Positions 1-8,606 of a DNA stretch of 64,000 nt are shown piece by piece. The number at the start of each line of letters is the position of its first letter. Within the stretch, counting starts at the first letter, position 1. The notes under the pieces were generated by a model, which saw nothing but the letters and a program-made list of their open reading frames with translations, made no database searches and was not told where the DNA came from. A program made the translations under genes and the position numbers. The DNA comes from Mycobacterium sp. 852002-51971_SCH5477799-a (GTDB lineage Bacteria > Actinomycetota > Actinomycetes > Mycobacteriales > Mycobacteriaceae), in assembly GCF_001667145.1 (NCBI RefSeq), contig NZ_LZIF01000110.1, positions 1-64,000 on the forward strand, written 5' to 3'.

Positions 1-96
1 GGTCCCCCCGGCGACGGCCCCGCCCCGCCGGGCGACGCCAAAGACGCCATGTCGCGGACCCGTTATCAGCCCATCCCGGTCACGCTCGAGGAATGA
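1..96 (+). CDS. C-terminal end of an upstream gene (partial)
   Basis: An open frame enters from the window edge and stops at TGA 94-96, giving about 31 codons that end in ITLEE-like residues (PIPVTLEE). The visible part is rich in Pro, Gly and Ala, with no recognisable domain. It lies upstream of and in the same direction as the acyltransferase gene, where M. tuberculosis has Rv2183c, so it may be the tail of that hypothetical protein. The assignment is by position only. Confidence 0.5.
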   Translation, partial: GPPGDGPAPPGDAKDAMSRTRYQPIPVTLEE

Positions 97-181
97 GCGG
101 ACTGCATCGCAGGTGGTCCCTGCCGAGGGGGATGGGTACAGTTGGCGCAGAACATCAGCGGGACAGCCGAGAGGGAGCGCC

Positions 182-910
182 ATGTGGTACTGGCTATTCA
201 AGTACGTGCTCCTCGGCCCGCTGCTGTCGCTGCTGGGGCGGCCGAAAGTTGAAGGCTTAGAACATGTTCCGAGTTCCGGGCCGGTGATCCTGGCCAGCAA
301 CCACTTGGCGGTGATGGACAGCTTCTACCTTCCGCTGGTGGTGCGGCGCCGAATCACGTTCCTGGCCAAGTCGGAATATTTCACCGGCACCGGTTTGAAG
401 GGCTGGTTCCAGCGGTGGTTCTTCACCGCCGTCGGCCAGGTCCCGATCGATCGCACCGACGCCGACAGCGCCCAGGCCGCGCTCAACACCGCCCAGCAGG
501 TGCTGAGCCAGGGCAAGTTGCTGGGCATGTACCCCGAGGGGACGCGCTCGCCGGACGGGCGGCTGTACAAGGGCAAGACTGGGCTGGCGCGATTGGCCCT
601 TGAGACCGGTGTCCCGGTGATCCCGGTCGCGATGATCGGCACCAACGTCGTCAACCCGCCCGGGACGAACATGCTGCGATTCGGCCGGGTCACCGTGCGC
701 TTCGGCAAGCCGATGGATTTTTCCCGGTTCGACGGGCTGGCCGGCAACCGCTTCATCGAGCGGGCCGTGACCGACGAGGTGATCTACGAGCTGATGGGGT
801 TGTCCGGCCAGGAATACGTCGACATCTACGCGGCGAGCCTGAAGAAGGACGGCAGTGACGACGCGGCCGACGGCGAGGCCGTGCGGATCCCCGAAACCGC
901 CGCCGGTTAG
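182..910 (+). CDS. PlsC-type 1-acylglycerol-3-phosphate O-acyltransferase (Rv2182c-like)
   Basis: A 242-residue PlsC/LPLAT acyltransferase. The family moves an acyl chain to lysophosphatidic acid (or a related lyso-lipid) at the cytoplasmic membrane during phospholipid synthesis. The HX4D catalytic motif is at His41/Asp46 (NHLAVMD) and the substrate-binding EGTR motif at about residues 119-122. The N-terminus (WYWLFKYVLLGPLLSLL) is a hydrophobic membrane-associating segment. I chose ATG 182 because it follows GGGAG and matches the start of the M. tuberculosis homologue Rv2182c. Upstream in-frame GTG 113 would add an unlike extension. It ends in a 4-nt tail-to-tail overlap with the mannosyltransferase gene. 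The exact acyl acceptor is not visible from sequence. Confidence 0.9.
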   Translation: MWYWLFKYVLLGPLLSLLGRPKVEGLEHVPSSGPVILASNHLAVMDSFYLPLVVRRRITFLAKSEYFTGTGLKGWFQRWFFTAVGQVPIDRTDADSAQAALNTAQQVLSQGKLLGMYPEGTRSPDGRLYKGKTGLARLALETGVPVIPVAMIGTNVVNPPGTNMLRFGRVTVRFGKPMDFSRFDGLAGNRFIERAVTDEVIYELMGLSGQEYVDIYAASLKKDGSDDAADGEAVRIPETAAG

Positions 911-2187
911 CCGGCCGCGGTCACCGGCGTCAGCTGCTGCGGAGCCGCATCCCGCGCGACCCTGCGGGCGGTGACGGTGACTCCGACAGTGACGATGACC
1001 GCCAGCGCCCACCACACGTAGGACATCCCGGCCAGCTGCCGCCACCAGGCCGCGCTGGCCTCGTGATGCTTGGGCATCAAGTCGATCGGCGACCAGCGCA
1101 TCAGCGCCACTCCGATAGTCGTGATCACCAGCAGCGCCGCGTTGCGTCGACGCCAGCCCAAAATTCCGGTCACCAGCAGCGTAGGCAGCACCCAGACCCA
1201 GTGGTGCGACCAGGACACCGGCGACACCACCAATCCGAACAGCGCGACGCATACCAGCGCAAGGGTGGGCTCTTCGGCGCGCAGCGCCCGTCGCATCGCC
1301 CAGACGGTCATCGCGAGCACCAGCAGCGACGCGGCCACCCAGAGCAGGGACCGTTCCTGCTCTCCCAGCCCCAGCCGGGCCAGGGCGCCGGCGATGTTCT
1401 GATCGGTGTTCAGGGACGCAGAACCGATCCGGTCGGTGTGATGCACGGTGTGCGTCCAGTACTCCCACGAGTCGTTCCACGCCAGAACGAAGCCGAGCAG
1501 CGTCGCCCCCACAAAAGATCCCAGCGCGGTCAGCGCCGCGCGGTTGTCACGGCGCAGCAGGAAATAGAGCAGGAACACCGCCGGGGTCAGTTTCAACGCC
1601 ATGCCCAGGCCCAGCAGTAAACCGCGCGGCCACGGCGTGCGCCGCGGCAGACAGTCGGCGATCACGAGCGTCATCAGTACGACGTTGATCTGGCCGAAGG
1701 CGAAGTTCGAGCTGATCGGTTCCAACCAGATCGACGCCGCCGCCGCGGCGACGATGGCCAGCCACAACCTGCGCAGCCAGGCCGGGCCGGGCAGGGCCGC
1801 CGAGGTGCTCCACACGTCCAGGCGCGCCAGCACCATCACCGTCGCCACGACCAGCAGCACCAGCGTCAAAGCGGTGATGGCGACACTGGCGGTGGGCATG
1901 TGCATCCAGGCGAAGGGGCAGAACACGATGGCCGCCAGCGGCGGGTAGGTGAACGGCAGATCCACGATCGGTGTGTGGAACAGCGCATCCCCGCGGTACA
2001 ACGGGTGGCCGTCCATCCAGGCCCGGGCGCCCATCTGATACACGTCAATGTCGATGCGATAGGGCGTGTGCCCGAACAGCTGCCACGCCGCATAACTCAG
2101 CCCCGCGGCGGCCACCAGCCAAGCCGGCACCCACCACAGCACCCACCCGGGTCGATTGCCCGCGCCGGGCGCCTGCCGTGTACTCAT
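907..2187 (-). CDS. GT-C polyprenol-phosphomannose alpha-1,2-mannosyltransferase (Rv2181-like)
   Basis: A 426-residue polytopic membrane protein with many hydrophobic helices and the GT87-type GT-C layout. An acidic site lies in the first extracytoplasmic loop (IDIDVYQMGARAW, about residues 45-57). The M. tuberculosis homologue Rv2181 adds the alpha-1,2-mannose side branches of lipomannan and lipoarabinomannan, using polyprenyl-phosphate-mannose on the outer face of the membrane. It starts at ATG 2187, diverging from the Rv2180c-type membrane gene, and its stop overlaps that of the acyltransferase. MptA, the alpha-1,6 backbone enzyme, is encoded about 5 kb away. The family is secure; the linkage is taken from the homologue. 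Confidence 0.9.
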   Translation of the reverse strand: MSTRQAPGAGNRPGWVLWWVPAWLVAAAGLSYAAWQLFGHTPYRIDIDVYQMGARAWMDGHPLYRGDALFHTPIVDLPFTYPPLAAIVFCPFAWMHMPTASVAITALTLVLLVVATVMVLARLDVWSTSAALPGPAWLRRLWLAIVAAAAASIWLEPISSNFAFGQINVVLMTLVIADCLPRRTPWPRGLLLGLGMALKLTPAVFLLYFLLRRDNRAALTALGSFVGATLLGFVLAWNDSWEYWTHTVHHTDRIGSASLNTDQNIAGALARLGLGEQERSLLWVAASLLVLAMTVWAMRRALRAEEPTLALVCVALFGLVVSPVSWSHHWVWVLPTLLVTGILGWRRRNAALLVITTIGVALMRWSPIDLMPKHHEASAAWWRQLAGMSYVWWALAVIVTVGVTVTARRVARDAAPQQLTPVTAAG

Positions 2188-2268
2188 GTCGCACCACAGC
2201 GTAATGGGTGCCCGGTCCCCGACCCGCCTGGTGCAGCGCGGGTCCCACCCCGATGGCGCAGACAGGCG

Positions 2269-2281
2269 TAGGTTTCAGGGG
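2269..2281 (+). promoter_or_regulatory. -10 box for a leaderless transcript (Rv2180c-like gene)
   Basis: TAGGTT at 2269-2274 fits TANNNT and ends 6 nt before GTG 2281. Transcription would therefore begin on the start codon. No Shine-Dalgarno sequence precedes this GTG. Confidence 0.6.
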
Positions 2282-3165
2282 TGCTCCGTTCGTTCGTGGC
2301 CGAGGTGACCCGATGGTTCGCACACGATGTCCACGACAGTGGCCACCTGCCACTGCTGTGCTGCCTGGTGGCCTTCATCCTGACGTTTTTCGTCACGCGC
2401 ACGTTCGTGCGCTTCATCCGCCACCGCGCCGGCGCCGGCCGCCCCACGCGGTGGTGGCACCCGCGCAACGTCCACGTCGGGGGGGTTCACATCCACCACG
2501 TGACCTTCGGGGTGGTGCTGACCCTGCTCTCCGGCTTGATGCTGGTCACGCTGTCAATCGATGGTCATGAGCCCGAGTTCATCGTTGCTGCAACGCTTTT
2601 CGGAATCGGGGCCGCTTTGGTCCTGGACGAGTACGCACTGATCCTGCACCTGTCGGACGTCTACTGGTCAGAGGACGGCCGCACCTCGGTGGACGCGGTG
2701 TTCGCCGCGGTGGCCGTCGCCGGACTGTTGATCATGGGACTGCATCCGCTGATGTTCTTCCTGCCGATCTGGCACGGTGCCGACTCGACGGTGCTGCGGG
2801 CCGTGGTGGGCAGCGCGATGGCGTTGACGTTGCCGATGGCGGTCGTGGTGGTGCTCAAGGGCAAGGTGTGGACCGGCCTGCTGGGCATGTTCCTGGTCAT
2901 CCTGTTGGTCATCGGCGCCATCCGGTTGTCGCGCCCGCACGCCCCGTGGGCTCGCTGGCGGTACTCCACGCGGCCGGACAAGATGCGCCGCGCGCTGCAA
3001 CGCGAGCGGACGCTGCGGCGCCCGGTGGTGCGCGCCAAGCTGTACTTGCAGTGCGCCATCGCCGGCACACCTCGGTTGCCCGACGAACGCACGGTCGACG
3101 CGACGCTCGATCACGAGGTCCACCCCGCGCCTGCGCCCACTGGGCCCATCCTGATCAGTCGATAG
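2281..3165 (+). CDS. Conserved integral membrane protein (Rv2180c-like)
   Basis: A 294-residue protein with about six hydrophobic helices: residues ~23-43, 76-99, 105-128, 138-160, 172-192 and 198-217. A basic cytoplasmic tail holds several RR/KR pairs. A His-rich stretch (HVGGVHIHHVTFG) lies at the entry to the second helix and could bind metal, but this is speculation. The homologue in M. tuberculosis is the uncharacterised Rv2180c. It starts at GTG 2281 behind a leaderless-type -10 box and is followed after 74 nt by the RNase AS gene with its own promoter. No function can be assigned. Confidence 0.8.
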   Translation: MLRSFVAEVTRWFAHDVHDSGHLPLLCCLVAFILTFFVTRTFVRFIRHRAGAGRPTRWWHPRNVHVGGVHIHHVTFGVVLTLLSGLMLVTLSIDGHEPEFIVAATLFGIGAALVLDEYALILHLSDVYWSEDGRTSVDAVFAAVAVAGLLIMGLHPLMFFLPIWHGADSTVLRAVVGSAMALTLPMAVVVVLKGKVWTGLLGMFLVILLVIGAIRLSRPHAPWARWRYSTRPDKMRRALQRERTLRRPVVRAKLYLQCAIAGTPRLPDERTVDATLDHEVHPAPAPTGPILISR

Positions 3166-3226
3166 TCCGCGGCCCCGATCGCCCGGCTCCTCGCTCGCGT
3201 CGTTCCGGCGCCAGCCGTCGTCGGTC

Positions 3227-3240
3227 TAGGCTTCCCCGGG
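3227..3240 (+). promoter_or_regulatory. -10 box for a leaderless RNase AS transcript
   Basis: TAGGCT at 3227-3232 is followed by 7 nt and then GTG 3240, the start expected from the homologue Rv2179c. This is the leaderless geometry seen at several genes in this window. Confidence 0.6.
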
Positions 3241-3734
3241 TGCGGTATTTCTACGACACCGAATTCATCGAGGACGGCCGCACCATCGAGCTGATTTCGA
3301 TCGGTGTGGCCGCCGAAGACGGCCGGGAGTACTACGCGGTGTCCACGGAATTCGACCCCGAGCGCGCCGGGCCCTGGGTGCGCGCCAATGTTCTGCCCAA
3401 GTTGCCGCCGCCGGCCTCGCAGCAGTGGCGCTCACGCCGGCAGATCCGGGAAGACCTGGAGGCCTTCTTCGGCCTGGATTCTGGGGGGGCGGCCCGCGAG
3501 CCGATCGAGCTGTGGGCGTGGGTGGCGGCCTACGACCACGTGGCCTTGTGCCAGCTGTGGGGGACCATGCCGGAGCTGCCGCGGTCCATTCCCCGCTTCA
3601 CCCGCGAACTGCGGCAGCTATGGGAAGACCGGGGCAGCCCCCGGATGCCGCCGCGGCCGCCCGATGCGCACGACGCGCTGGTCGATGCGCGCGATCAGCT
3701 CCGCAGATTTCGGCTCATCACATCCGGCGACTGA
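3240..3734 (+). CDS. RNase AS, DEDDh 3'-5' exoribonuclease (Rv2179c-like)
   Basis: A 164-residue compact DEDD-family exonuclease. Asp6 and Glu8 (FYDTEF) form the first metal-binding pair. A second Asp lies in AYDHVAL at about residue 98, and the HDALVDA motif near the C-terminus supplies the catalytic His and last Asp. The M. tuberculosis homologue Rv2179c is RNase AS, which trims adenylate-rich 3' ends of RNA. I chose GTG 3240 because it gives the family N-terminus RYFYDTEF directly behind a leaderless-type -10 box; a much longer frame starting at 2868 reads through the upstream gene and is spurious. Length agrees with the family (about 168). Confidence 0.9.
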   Translation: MRYFYDTEFIEDGRTIELISIGVAAEDGREYYAVSTEFDPERAGPWVRANVLPKLPPPASQQWRSRRQIREDLEAFFGLDSGGAAREPIELWAWVAAYDHVALCQLWGTMPELPRSIPRFTRELRQLWEDRGSPRMPPRPPDAHDALVDARDQLRRFRLITSGD

Positions 3735-3806
3735 ACCGCGGGCCGAACACGCCGGCGAGTCACGTTCGCGCAGATCAGCCCTGACCGGGGGCGTGCGCGC
3801 CCCCGC

Positions 3807-3819
3807 TAAGATGGACCGA
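3807..3819 (+). promoter_or_regulatory. -10 box for a leaderless aroG transcript
   Basis: TAAGAT at 3807-3812, then 6 nt, then ATG 3819. There is no purine-rich ribosome binding site, so initiation on the 5' AUG is likely. Confidence 0.6.
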
Positions 3820-5207
3820 TGAACTGGACCGTCGACATACCGATCGATCAGCTGCCGCCGTTGCCGCCGCTGCCGACCGATCTGCGGGCCCGGTTGGACG
3901 CCGCGCTGGCCAAACCGGCCGCCCAGCAGCCCAGCTGGCCTGACGACCAGGCGACGGCGATGCGTACGGTCCTGGAGAGCGTCCCGCCCGTGACGGTGCC
4001 GTCGGAGATCCTCCGGCTGCAAGAGCAGCTCGCCCAGGTGGCCCGGGGTGAGGCGTTCCTGCTGCAGGGCGGCGACTGCGCGGAGACGTTCACCGAGAAC
4101 ACCGAACCTCACATTCGCGCCAACGTGCGCACCCTGTTGCAGATGGCGGTGGTGCTCACCTACGGCTCGAGCATGCCGGTGGTCAAGGTGGCCCGCATCG
4201 CGGGGCAGTACGCCAAGCCGCGGTCGGCCGACATCGACGCGCTGGGGCTGAAGTCTTACCGGGGTGACATGATCAACGGCTTTGCCCCCGACGCCGCCGT
4301 GCGCGAGCATGACCCGTCGCGGTTGGTGCGCGCCTACGCCAACGCCAGCGCGGCGATGAACCTGGTTCGGGCGCTGACGTCTTCGGGATTGGCCTCGCTG
4401 CATTCGGTGCACGACTGGAACCGGGAGTTCGTCCGGACGTCGCCGGCCGGCGCCCGGTACGAGGCGCTGGCCACCGAAATCGATCGCGGCTTGCGCTTCA
4501 TGAGCGCCTGCGGGGTGGCCGACCGCAACCTGCAGACCGCCGAAATCTACGCCAGCCACGAGGCTTTGGTGCTCGACTACGAGCGATCCATGCTGCGCCT
4601 TTCCCAGAGCGACGGCGGCGAACCACGGCTGTACGATTTGTCGGCGCACACCGTGTGGATCGGCGAGCGGACCCGCCAGCTCGACGGCGCCCACGTCGCC
4701 TTCGCCGAGGTGATCGCCAACCCGATCGGGGTCAAGATCGGCCCGACGATCACCCCCGAACTGGCCGTCGAATACGTCGAGCGGCTCGACCCGCACAACA
4801 AGCCCGGCCGGCTGACCCTGGTGAGCCGGATGGGCAACAACAAGGTTCGCGATCTGCTGCCCCCGATCGTGGAGAAGGTCCAGGCCACCGGTCACCAGGT
4901 GATCTGGCAGTGTGATCCGATGCACGGCAACACCCACGAGTCGTCCAACGGCTACAAGACCCGCCATTTCGACCGCATCGTCGACGAGGTGCAGGGCTTC
5001 TTCGAGGTGCACCGCGCGCTGGGCACCCACCCGGGCGGCATCCACGTCGAGATCACCGGCGAGAACGTCACCGAGTGTCTTGGTGGGGCGCAAGACATTT
5101 CGGACAACGATTTGGTCGGCCGTTACGAAACCGCTTGCGACCCACGGCTGAACACCCAGCAGTCGCTGGAGTTGGCCTTCCTCGTTGCCGAGATGCTGCG
5201 CGACTGA
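3819..5207 (+). CDS. aroG: Class II DAHP synthase (first step of the shikimate pathway)
   Basis: A 462-residue 3-deoxy-D-arabino-heptulosonate-7-phosphate synthase that condenses phosphoenolpyruvate and erythrose 4-phosphate to open aromatic amino acid synthesis. It is a plant-like class II enzyme of the same length as M. tuberculosis AroG (Rv2178c). Metal ligand Cys87 sits in QGGDCAETF. The conserved AGQYAKPRS (substrate binding) and CDPMHGNT (metal His) blocks are present, as are the N-terminal residues that carry allosteric sites in the homologue. It starts at a leaderless ATG. The last ~85 nt overlap, antisense, the 3' end of pknL, an arrangement discussed under pknL. The transposase gene Rv2177c found here in M. 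tuberculosis is absent. Confidence 0.96.
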   Translation: MNWTVDIPIDQLPPLPPLPTDLRARLDAALAKPAAQQPSWPDDQATAMRTVLESVPPVTVPSEILRLQEQLAQVARGEAFLLQGGDCAETFTENTEPHIRANVRTLLQMAVVLTYGSSMPVVKVARIAGQYAKPRSADIDALGLKSYRGDMINGFAPDAAVREHDPSRLVRAYANASAAMNLVRALTSSGLASLHSVHDWNREFVRTSPAGARYEALATEIDRGLRFMSACGVADRNLQTAEIYASHEALVLDYERSMLRLSQSDGGEPRLYDLSAHTVWIGERTRQLDGAHVAFAEVIANPIGVKIGPTITPELAVEYVERLDPHNKPGRLTLVSRMGNNKVRDLLPPIVEKVQATGHQVIWQCDPMHGNTHESSNGYKTRHFDRIVDEVQGFFEVHRALGTHPGGIHVEITGENVTECLGGAQDISDNDLVGRYETACDPRLNTQQSLELAFLVAEMLRD

Positions 5208-6565
5208 CTTCCTCCAGAGGTGTTCGCCGGGCCCTGCCCGGCCACCAATCCGTTGAGATTGCTCCCGACGGTCCACGCCGCGGTGGCGGCCAGCCCGGTG
5301 ATCGCCAGCACCAACGCCACCCAGACCAGCACCATGCGCCGGCCGTGCTGGCGCGCCCACACGAATTCGCTGATCGGGATGCCCGCGAATTCGCCTGTGA
5401 CAGGCTCGTATTCGTATTCATCGTCGGGCTCGTCGTCGGTCGGTGCGGGGCGGTTCGGCTCCGGCCAATCCTCGGGACCCCGTGTCATCTGGCGAGTGGG
5501 TTGACGCACCGGCGCCGGCCCGGCTGGCGCGGGCTGCTGCGCGGTGGCCGGGCGTTGGGTGGTCCGGCTGCGCTGCAGCGCCGCCGACCGGTGTTGTGCG
5601 GAGTTTTGTGGCGCCGGCACCCGAAAATCTGGCAGCGCAAGCTCTTCGGCGATCGCATCGAGGTCGGCACGCATCTGCATCGCGTCGGCATAACGCTCAG
5701 CCGGGTCGCGGGCAGTCGCACGCTCCACGAATTCGTCGAATTGCGCGGGCACACCGTCGATGGCCGCGCTGGGCGGCGGCACGTCGGTGTCGAGCCGTTG
5801 GTAGGCGAGCGACAACGCCGAATCGCCGGTGAACGGCGTGCGCCCGGTCAGCAGCTCATAGGTCATGATCCCCGCGGAGTAGACGTCGCTGCGCGGACTG
5901 GCGTCGCCGTTGCGCACCTGCTCGGGTGACAGGTAGGCCGCGGTGCCCAAAATCACGCTGGCAGAGGTGATTCCGGCCGCTGCGACGGCCCGGACCAACC
6001 CGAAGTCGGCGATCTTCACCTCGCCGTCGTCGGAGATCAGCACGTTCTCGGGTTTGACGTCGCGATGTACAAGGCCGGCCCGGTGCGCGGCGGCCAGCCC
6101 GCCCAGCACCGGACGAAGCACCGCCACGACCGCGTAGGGAGGCATGGGTCCGCGTTCGCCCAGCAACTCGCGCAGCGTGCCACCCTCGATGAGCTCCATC
6201 ACCAGAAACGGGTGCCGGGCGTCCAGGCCCTGGTCGTAGACCGCCACCAGCCCGGGATCCTTGAGCCGCGCCACGGTTTGGGCCTCGCGCTGGAACCGGG
6301 TCAGGAATTGCGCGTCGCCGGCGTAGCGGGAATCCATCACCTTTATCGCGACGGGCCGATCCAGCCGGGTGTCCAGGCCGCGATACACCGTCGACGTTCC
6401 GCCGCTGGCGATCCGGGACTGAATCCGGTAGCGGCCGTCCAGCAAAGCGTTGTCCAAGGGATCGGCCGGCCCGGCTTCGGGTCGGCGACGATGCGGCCCG
6501 GCCCGGCCCGAGGCGGGGGTCCCGCCCGCTCGCGGGGAAGGGCCGGGCGGTTCGGCTTTGGCCAC
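5123..6565 (-). CDS. pknL: Serine/threonine protein kinase PknL
   Basis: A 480-residue membrane-anchored Ser/Thr kinase. The glycine loop IASGGTST, Lys75 (AIKVMD), the HRDVKPEN catalytic loop and DFGLV activation segment define an active-type kinase domain (about 44-310). A proline-rich linker and one transmembrane helix (MVLVWVALVLAITGLAA) follow. I chose GTG 6565 because a TACGAT -10 box ends 6 nt upstream; ATG 6625 is the alternative. In the M. tuberculosis homologue the protein ends just after the helix with about LSGLL. Here the frame continues about 43 residues past the equivalent point (NLNGL) and runs antisense over the end of aroG. It is divergent from the gene for its known substrate, the Rv2175c homologue. 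Confidence 0.92.
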   Translation of the reverse strand: MAKAEPPGPSPRAGGTPASGRAGPHRRRPEAGPADPLDNALLDGRYRIQSRIASGGTSTVYRGLDTRLDRPVAIKVMDSRYAGDAQFLTRFQREAQTVARLKDPGLVAVYDQGLDARHPFLVMELIEGGTLRELLGERGPMPPYAVVAVLRPVLGGLAAAHRAGLVHRDVKPENVLISDDGEVKIADFGLVRAVAAAGITSASVILGTAAYLSPEQVRNGDASPRSDVYSAGIMTYELLTGRTPFTGDSALSLAYQRLDTDVPPPSAAIDGVPAQFDEFVERATARDPAERYADAMQMRADLDAIAEELALPDFRVPAPQNSAQHRSAALQRSRTTQRPATAQQPAPAGPAPVRQPTRQMTRGPEDWPEPNRPAPTDDEPDDEYEYEPVTGEFAGIPISEFVWARQHGRRMVLVWVALVLAITGLAATAAWTVGSNLNGLVAGQGPANTSGGSQSRSISATRKANSSDCWVFSRGSQAVS

Positions 6566-6577
6566 TGGGCCATCGTA
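6565..6577 (-). promoter_or_regulatory. -10 box for a leaderless pknL transcript
   Basis: On the minus strand TACGAT (complement of 6572-6577) is followed by 6 nt and GTG 6565. This argues for the shorter PknL N-terminus. Confidence 0.55.
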
Positions 6578-6632
6578 AGTGCGCGCCCGGGATTGCCCGG
6601 CAGAACACGGGCTCAAGGTCGGCATCTAGGCC

Positions 6633-6646
6633 TACACTTGCCCGGA
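6633..6646 (+). promoter_or_regulatory. -10 box for a leaderless Rv2175c-like transcript
   Basis: TACACT at 6633-6638 is followed by 7 nt and ATG 6646. Together with the minus-strand box at 6572-6577 it forms a compact divergent promoter pair between pknL and its substrate gene. Confidence 0.6.
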
Positions 6647-7050
6647 TGAGCAGTATTCCTGCCGGCGACGATGTGCTCGAGCCCGACGAGCCGATTTATG
6701 ACTTGAAGCGGGTCGCCGAATTGATGGGGGTGCCGGTCACCAAGGTGCATCAGCAACTCCGGGATGGCCACCTGGTTGCGGTCCGGCGCGGGGAGGGCCT
6801 GGTGGTACCGCAGTTGTTCTTCACCAAATCCGGTGAGGTGGTCAAAAGCCTGCCGGGCTTGTTGACAATCCTGCACGACGGCGGCTATCACGACACGGAG
6901 ATCGTGCGCTGGTTGTTCACCAGGGACCCCTCGTTGACGGTCACCCACGACGGCAGCCGGGATGCCCTCAACAACGCGCGTCCCGTCGACGCCCTGCACG
7001 CCCATCAAGCGCGGGAAGTCGTGCGCCGGGCACAAGCGATGGCCTACTGA
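6646..7050 (+). CDS. Winged helix-turn-helix DNA-binding protein, PknL substrate (Rv2175c-like)
   Basis: A 134-residue protein with an N-terminal DNA-binding winged helix (VAELMGVPVTKVHQQLRDGH, about residues 24-43) and a C-terminal helical region ending in REVVRRAQAMAY. The M. tuberculosis homologue Rv2175c (146 residues) is phosphorylated by PknL, which lowers its DNA binding. The phosphorylated N-terminal tail is about 12 residues shorter here. It is divergently transcribed from pknL, the usual kinase/substrate pairing. It starts at leaderless ATG 6646. Target promoters are unknown. Confidence 0.88.
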   Translation: MSSIPAGDDVLEPDEPIYDLKRVAELMGVPVTKVHQQLRDGHLVAVRRGEGLVVPQLFFTKSGEVVKSLPGLLTILHDGGYHDTEIVRWLFTRDPSLTVTHDGSRDALNNARPVDALHAHQAREVVRRAQAMAY

Positions 7051-7060
7051 GCCCGGTCGC

Positions 7061-8602
7061 TCATCCGACGGTGACGTCGGCTCCCTCGGTTTGCCGTGCG
7101 GGTGCTCGATGCAGGCTGTACCAGGCGATCAGCGCGCAGGTGGTGGCCAGCGAGAAGTGCAGCCACGAGTACATGCCATGGGAGCCATCGGGTTTGAAGA
7201 TCACCATCACCCAGGTCGACAAGCCGCCGATGATCGCGACCGCGCTTCGCGACTGCGCCAGCGGGGCGACGATCGCCAGCGGCCATGAGTAGTACCAGGG
7301 CAGGGCGGCCGGCACGAACAGCACCACGATCAGCATCGACCAGGCCATGCCGGTCAGCGCGGCCCTATCGTCGCGGCGAAACCGCCACCACAACAGCGGC
7401 AGCGAAACCGCGATGACCGCGATGCCGACCAGCCGGGTGACGCGAAGAATCGGATAGAAGCTCACCGGGAAGAACCCGCTGCCGATCGCGTGGATCAGGT
7501 TGGCGGCCGCGGTCGGCACCGTCAGCCAGTTGATGATCTTCACCGAACCGGCCAGCGCGGTCAGCCAGCCCAGCCCGACGCCGGCCACCGCGGACAGGAC
7601 CGCGAAGACCACGGCGAAGATCAACAGCGATAACGCCGTCGCCGCGAAAAACGCTGGCACCGGCTGATACCCACGTCGATCGCACAGATGCCGCATCCAC
7701 ACCCACACCAAGAACGGCAGCGCGATGCCCGCGGTGGCTTTGACCGCGATGGCGACCGTGATCAGCGTGATGCCCGCAACGTGGCGGCCACCGAACGTCA
7801 GCGCGACACCGGCGGCCATCAACCCCACCATCAGCATCTCGTTGTGCACACCGCCCATCAGATGAATGAGCACCAGGGGGTTGAGCACACAGATCCACAG
7901 CGCCGTCGAACCGTCGGCGCCCAGGTGGCGCGCCACGCGCGGTGTCGCCCAGACCAACAGCACCAGGCCGGGCAGCATGCACAGCCGCAGCAACGCGGTG
8001 CCCGCCACCACGTTGTTGCCCACGATGATGGTGATGATTTTCGCCACCAGAATGAACACCGGGCCATAGGGCGCGGTCGTGATCGACCAGATGGGACTGA
8101 CGTTGTCCAGCAGGCCGTTCGGGTTGGCGACGGGACCGACCGTGTACGGATCCAGGCCGTCGCGCAGCAGCGCACCCTGCGCCAGATACGAGTAGGTGTC
8201 CCGGCTGAAGACGGGCACCGACACCAGCAGCGGCGCCAGCCAGAAGCCGGTGGTGGCTTTCATGACGAACTCGCTCGCCTCGCCCGCCAGCACCCGGCGG
8301 CCCAGGCTCAGCCACGCGATCAGCATCAGGCCGACGCCGGTCCACAACACGATCGACGACAGCACCAGCCCGTGGCCAAAACGCAACCAGGACATGTGCA
8401 TTGATTCGAGCAGGGGGTCGTGTTGGCGCGTGCTGCCGGCGCCCAGGCCGCCCAGGGTGATCAGCACCGATCCCAGCAGGCCCAGCTTCGCGGGTCCGGA
8501 GTCGCCGGCGGCGACGAACGCCTTCAGCTGTGAAAACCATTCGCCCCGAGACGATTTGGCGGTCGGCGAATCCGCTGCGGGGCTGTCGGTGGGCGTCGTC
8601 AT
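7061..8602 (-). CDS. mptA: Alpha-1,6-mannopyranosyltransferase MptA
   Basis: A 513-residue GT-C membrane glycosyltransferase with a dozen or so hydrophobic helices. It lengthens the alpha-1,6-mannan backbone of lipomannan/LAM using polyprenyl-phosphate-mannose. Recognition is by overall match to Rv2174 (516 residues), including the extracytoplasmic loop FSRDTYSYLAQGALLRDG (about residues 150-167), which carries the acidic pair typical of GT-C enzymes. ATG 8602 lies 4 nt after the idsA2 stop, so the two are very probably co-translated. Pairing a polyprenyl-diphosphate synthase with a polyprenyl-phosphate-dependent mannosyltransferase is consistent with a shared lipid-carrier theme; that link is inference. 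Confidence 0.93.
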   Translation of the reverse strand: MTTPTDSPAADSPTAKSSRGEWFSQLKAFVAAGDSGPAKLGLLGSVLITLGGLGAGSTRQHDPLLESMHMSWLRFGHGLVLSSIVLWTGVGLMLIAWLSLGRRVLAGEASEFVMKATTGFWLAPLLVSVPVFSRDTYSYLAQGALLRDGLDPYTVGPVANPNGLLDNVSPIWSITTAPYGPVFILVAKIITIIVGNNVVAGTALLRLCMLPGLVLLVWATPRVARHLGADGSTALWICVLNPLVLIHLMGGVHNEMLMVGLMAAGVALTFGGRHVAGITLITVAIAVKATAGIALPFLVWVWMRHLCDRRGYQPVPAFFAATALSLLIFAVVFAVLSAVAGVGLGWLTALAGSVKIINWLTVPTAAANLIHAIGSGFFPVSFYPILRVTRLVGIAVIAVSLPLLWWRFRRDDRAALTGMAWSMLIVVLFVPAALPWYYSWPLAIVAPLAQSRSAVAIIGGLSTWVMVIFKPDGSHGMYSWLHFSLATTCALIAWYSLHRAPARQTEGADVTVG

Positions 8603-8606
8603 CGGT

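Noticed and set aside
5208..5230. Transposase or insertion element between aroG and pknL, as in M. tuberculosis
   Set aside because: The genes overlap here; there is no room for, or trace of, an element.
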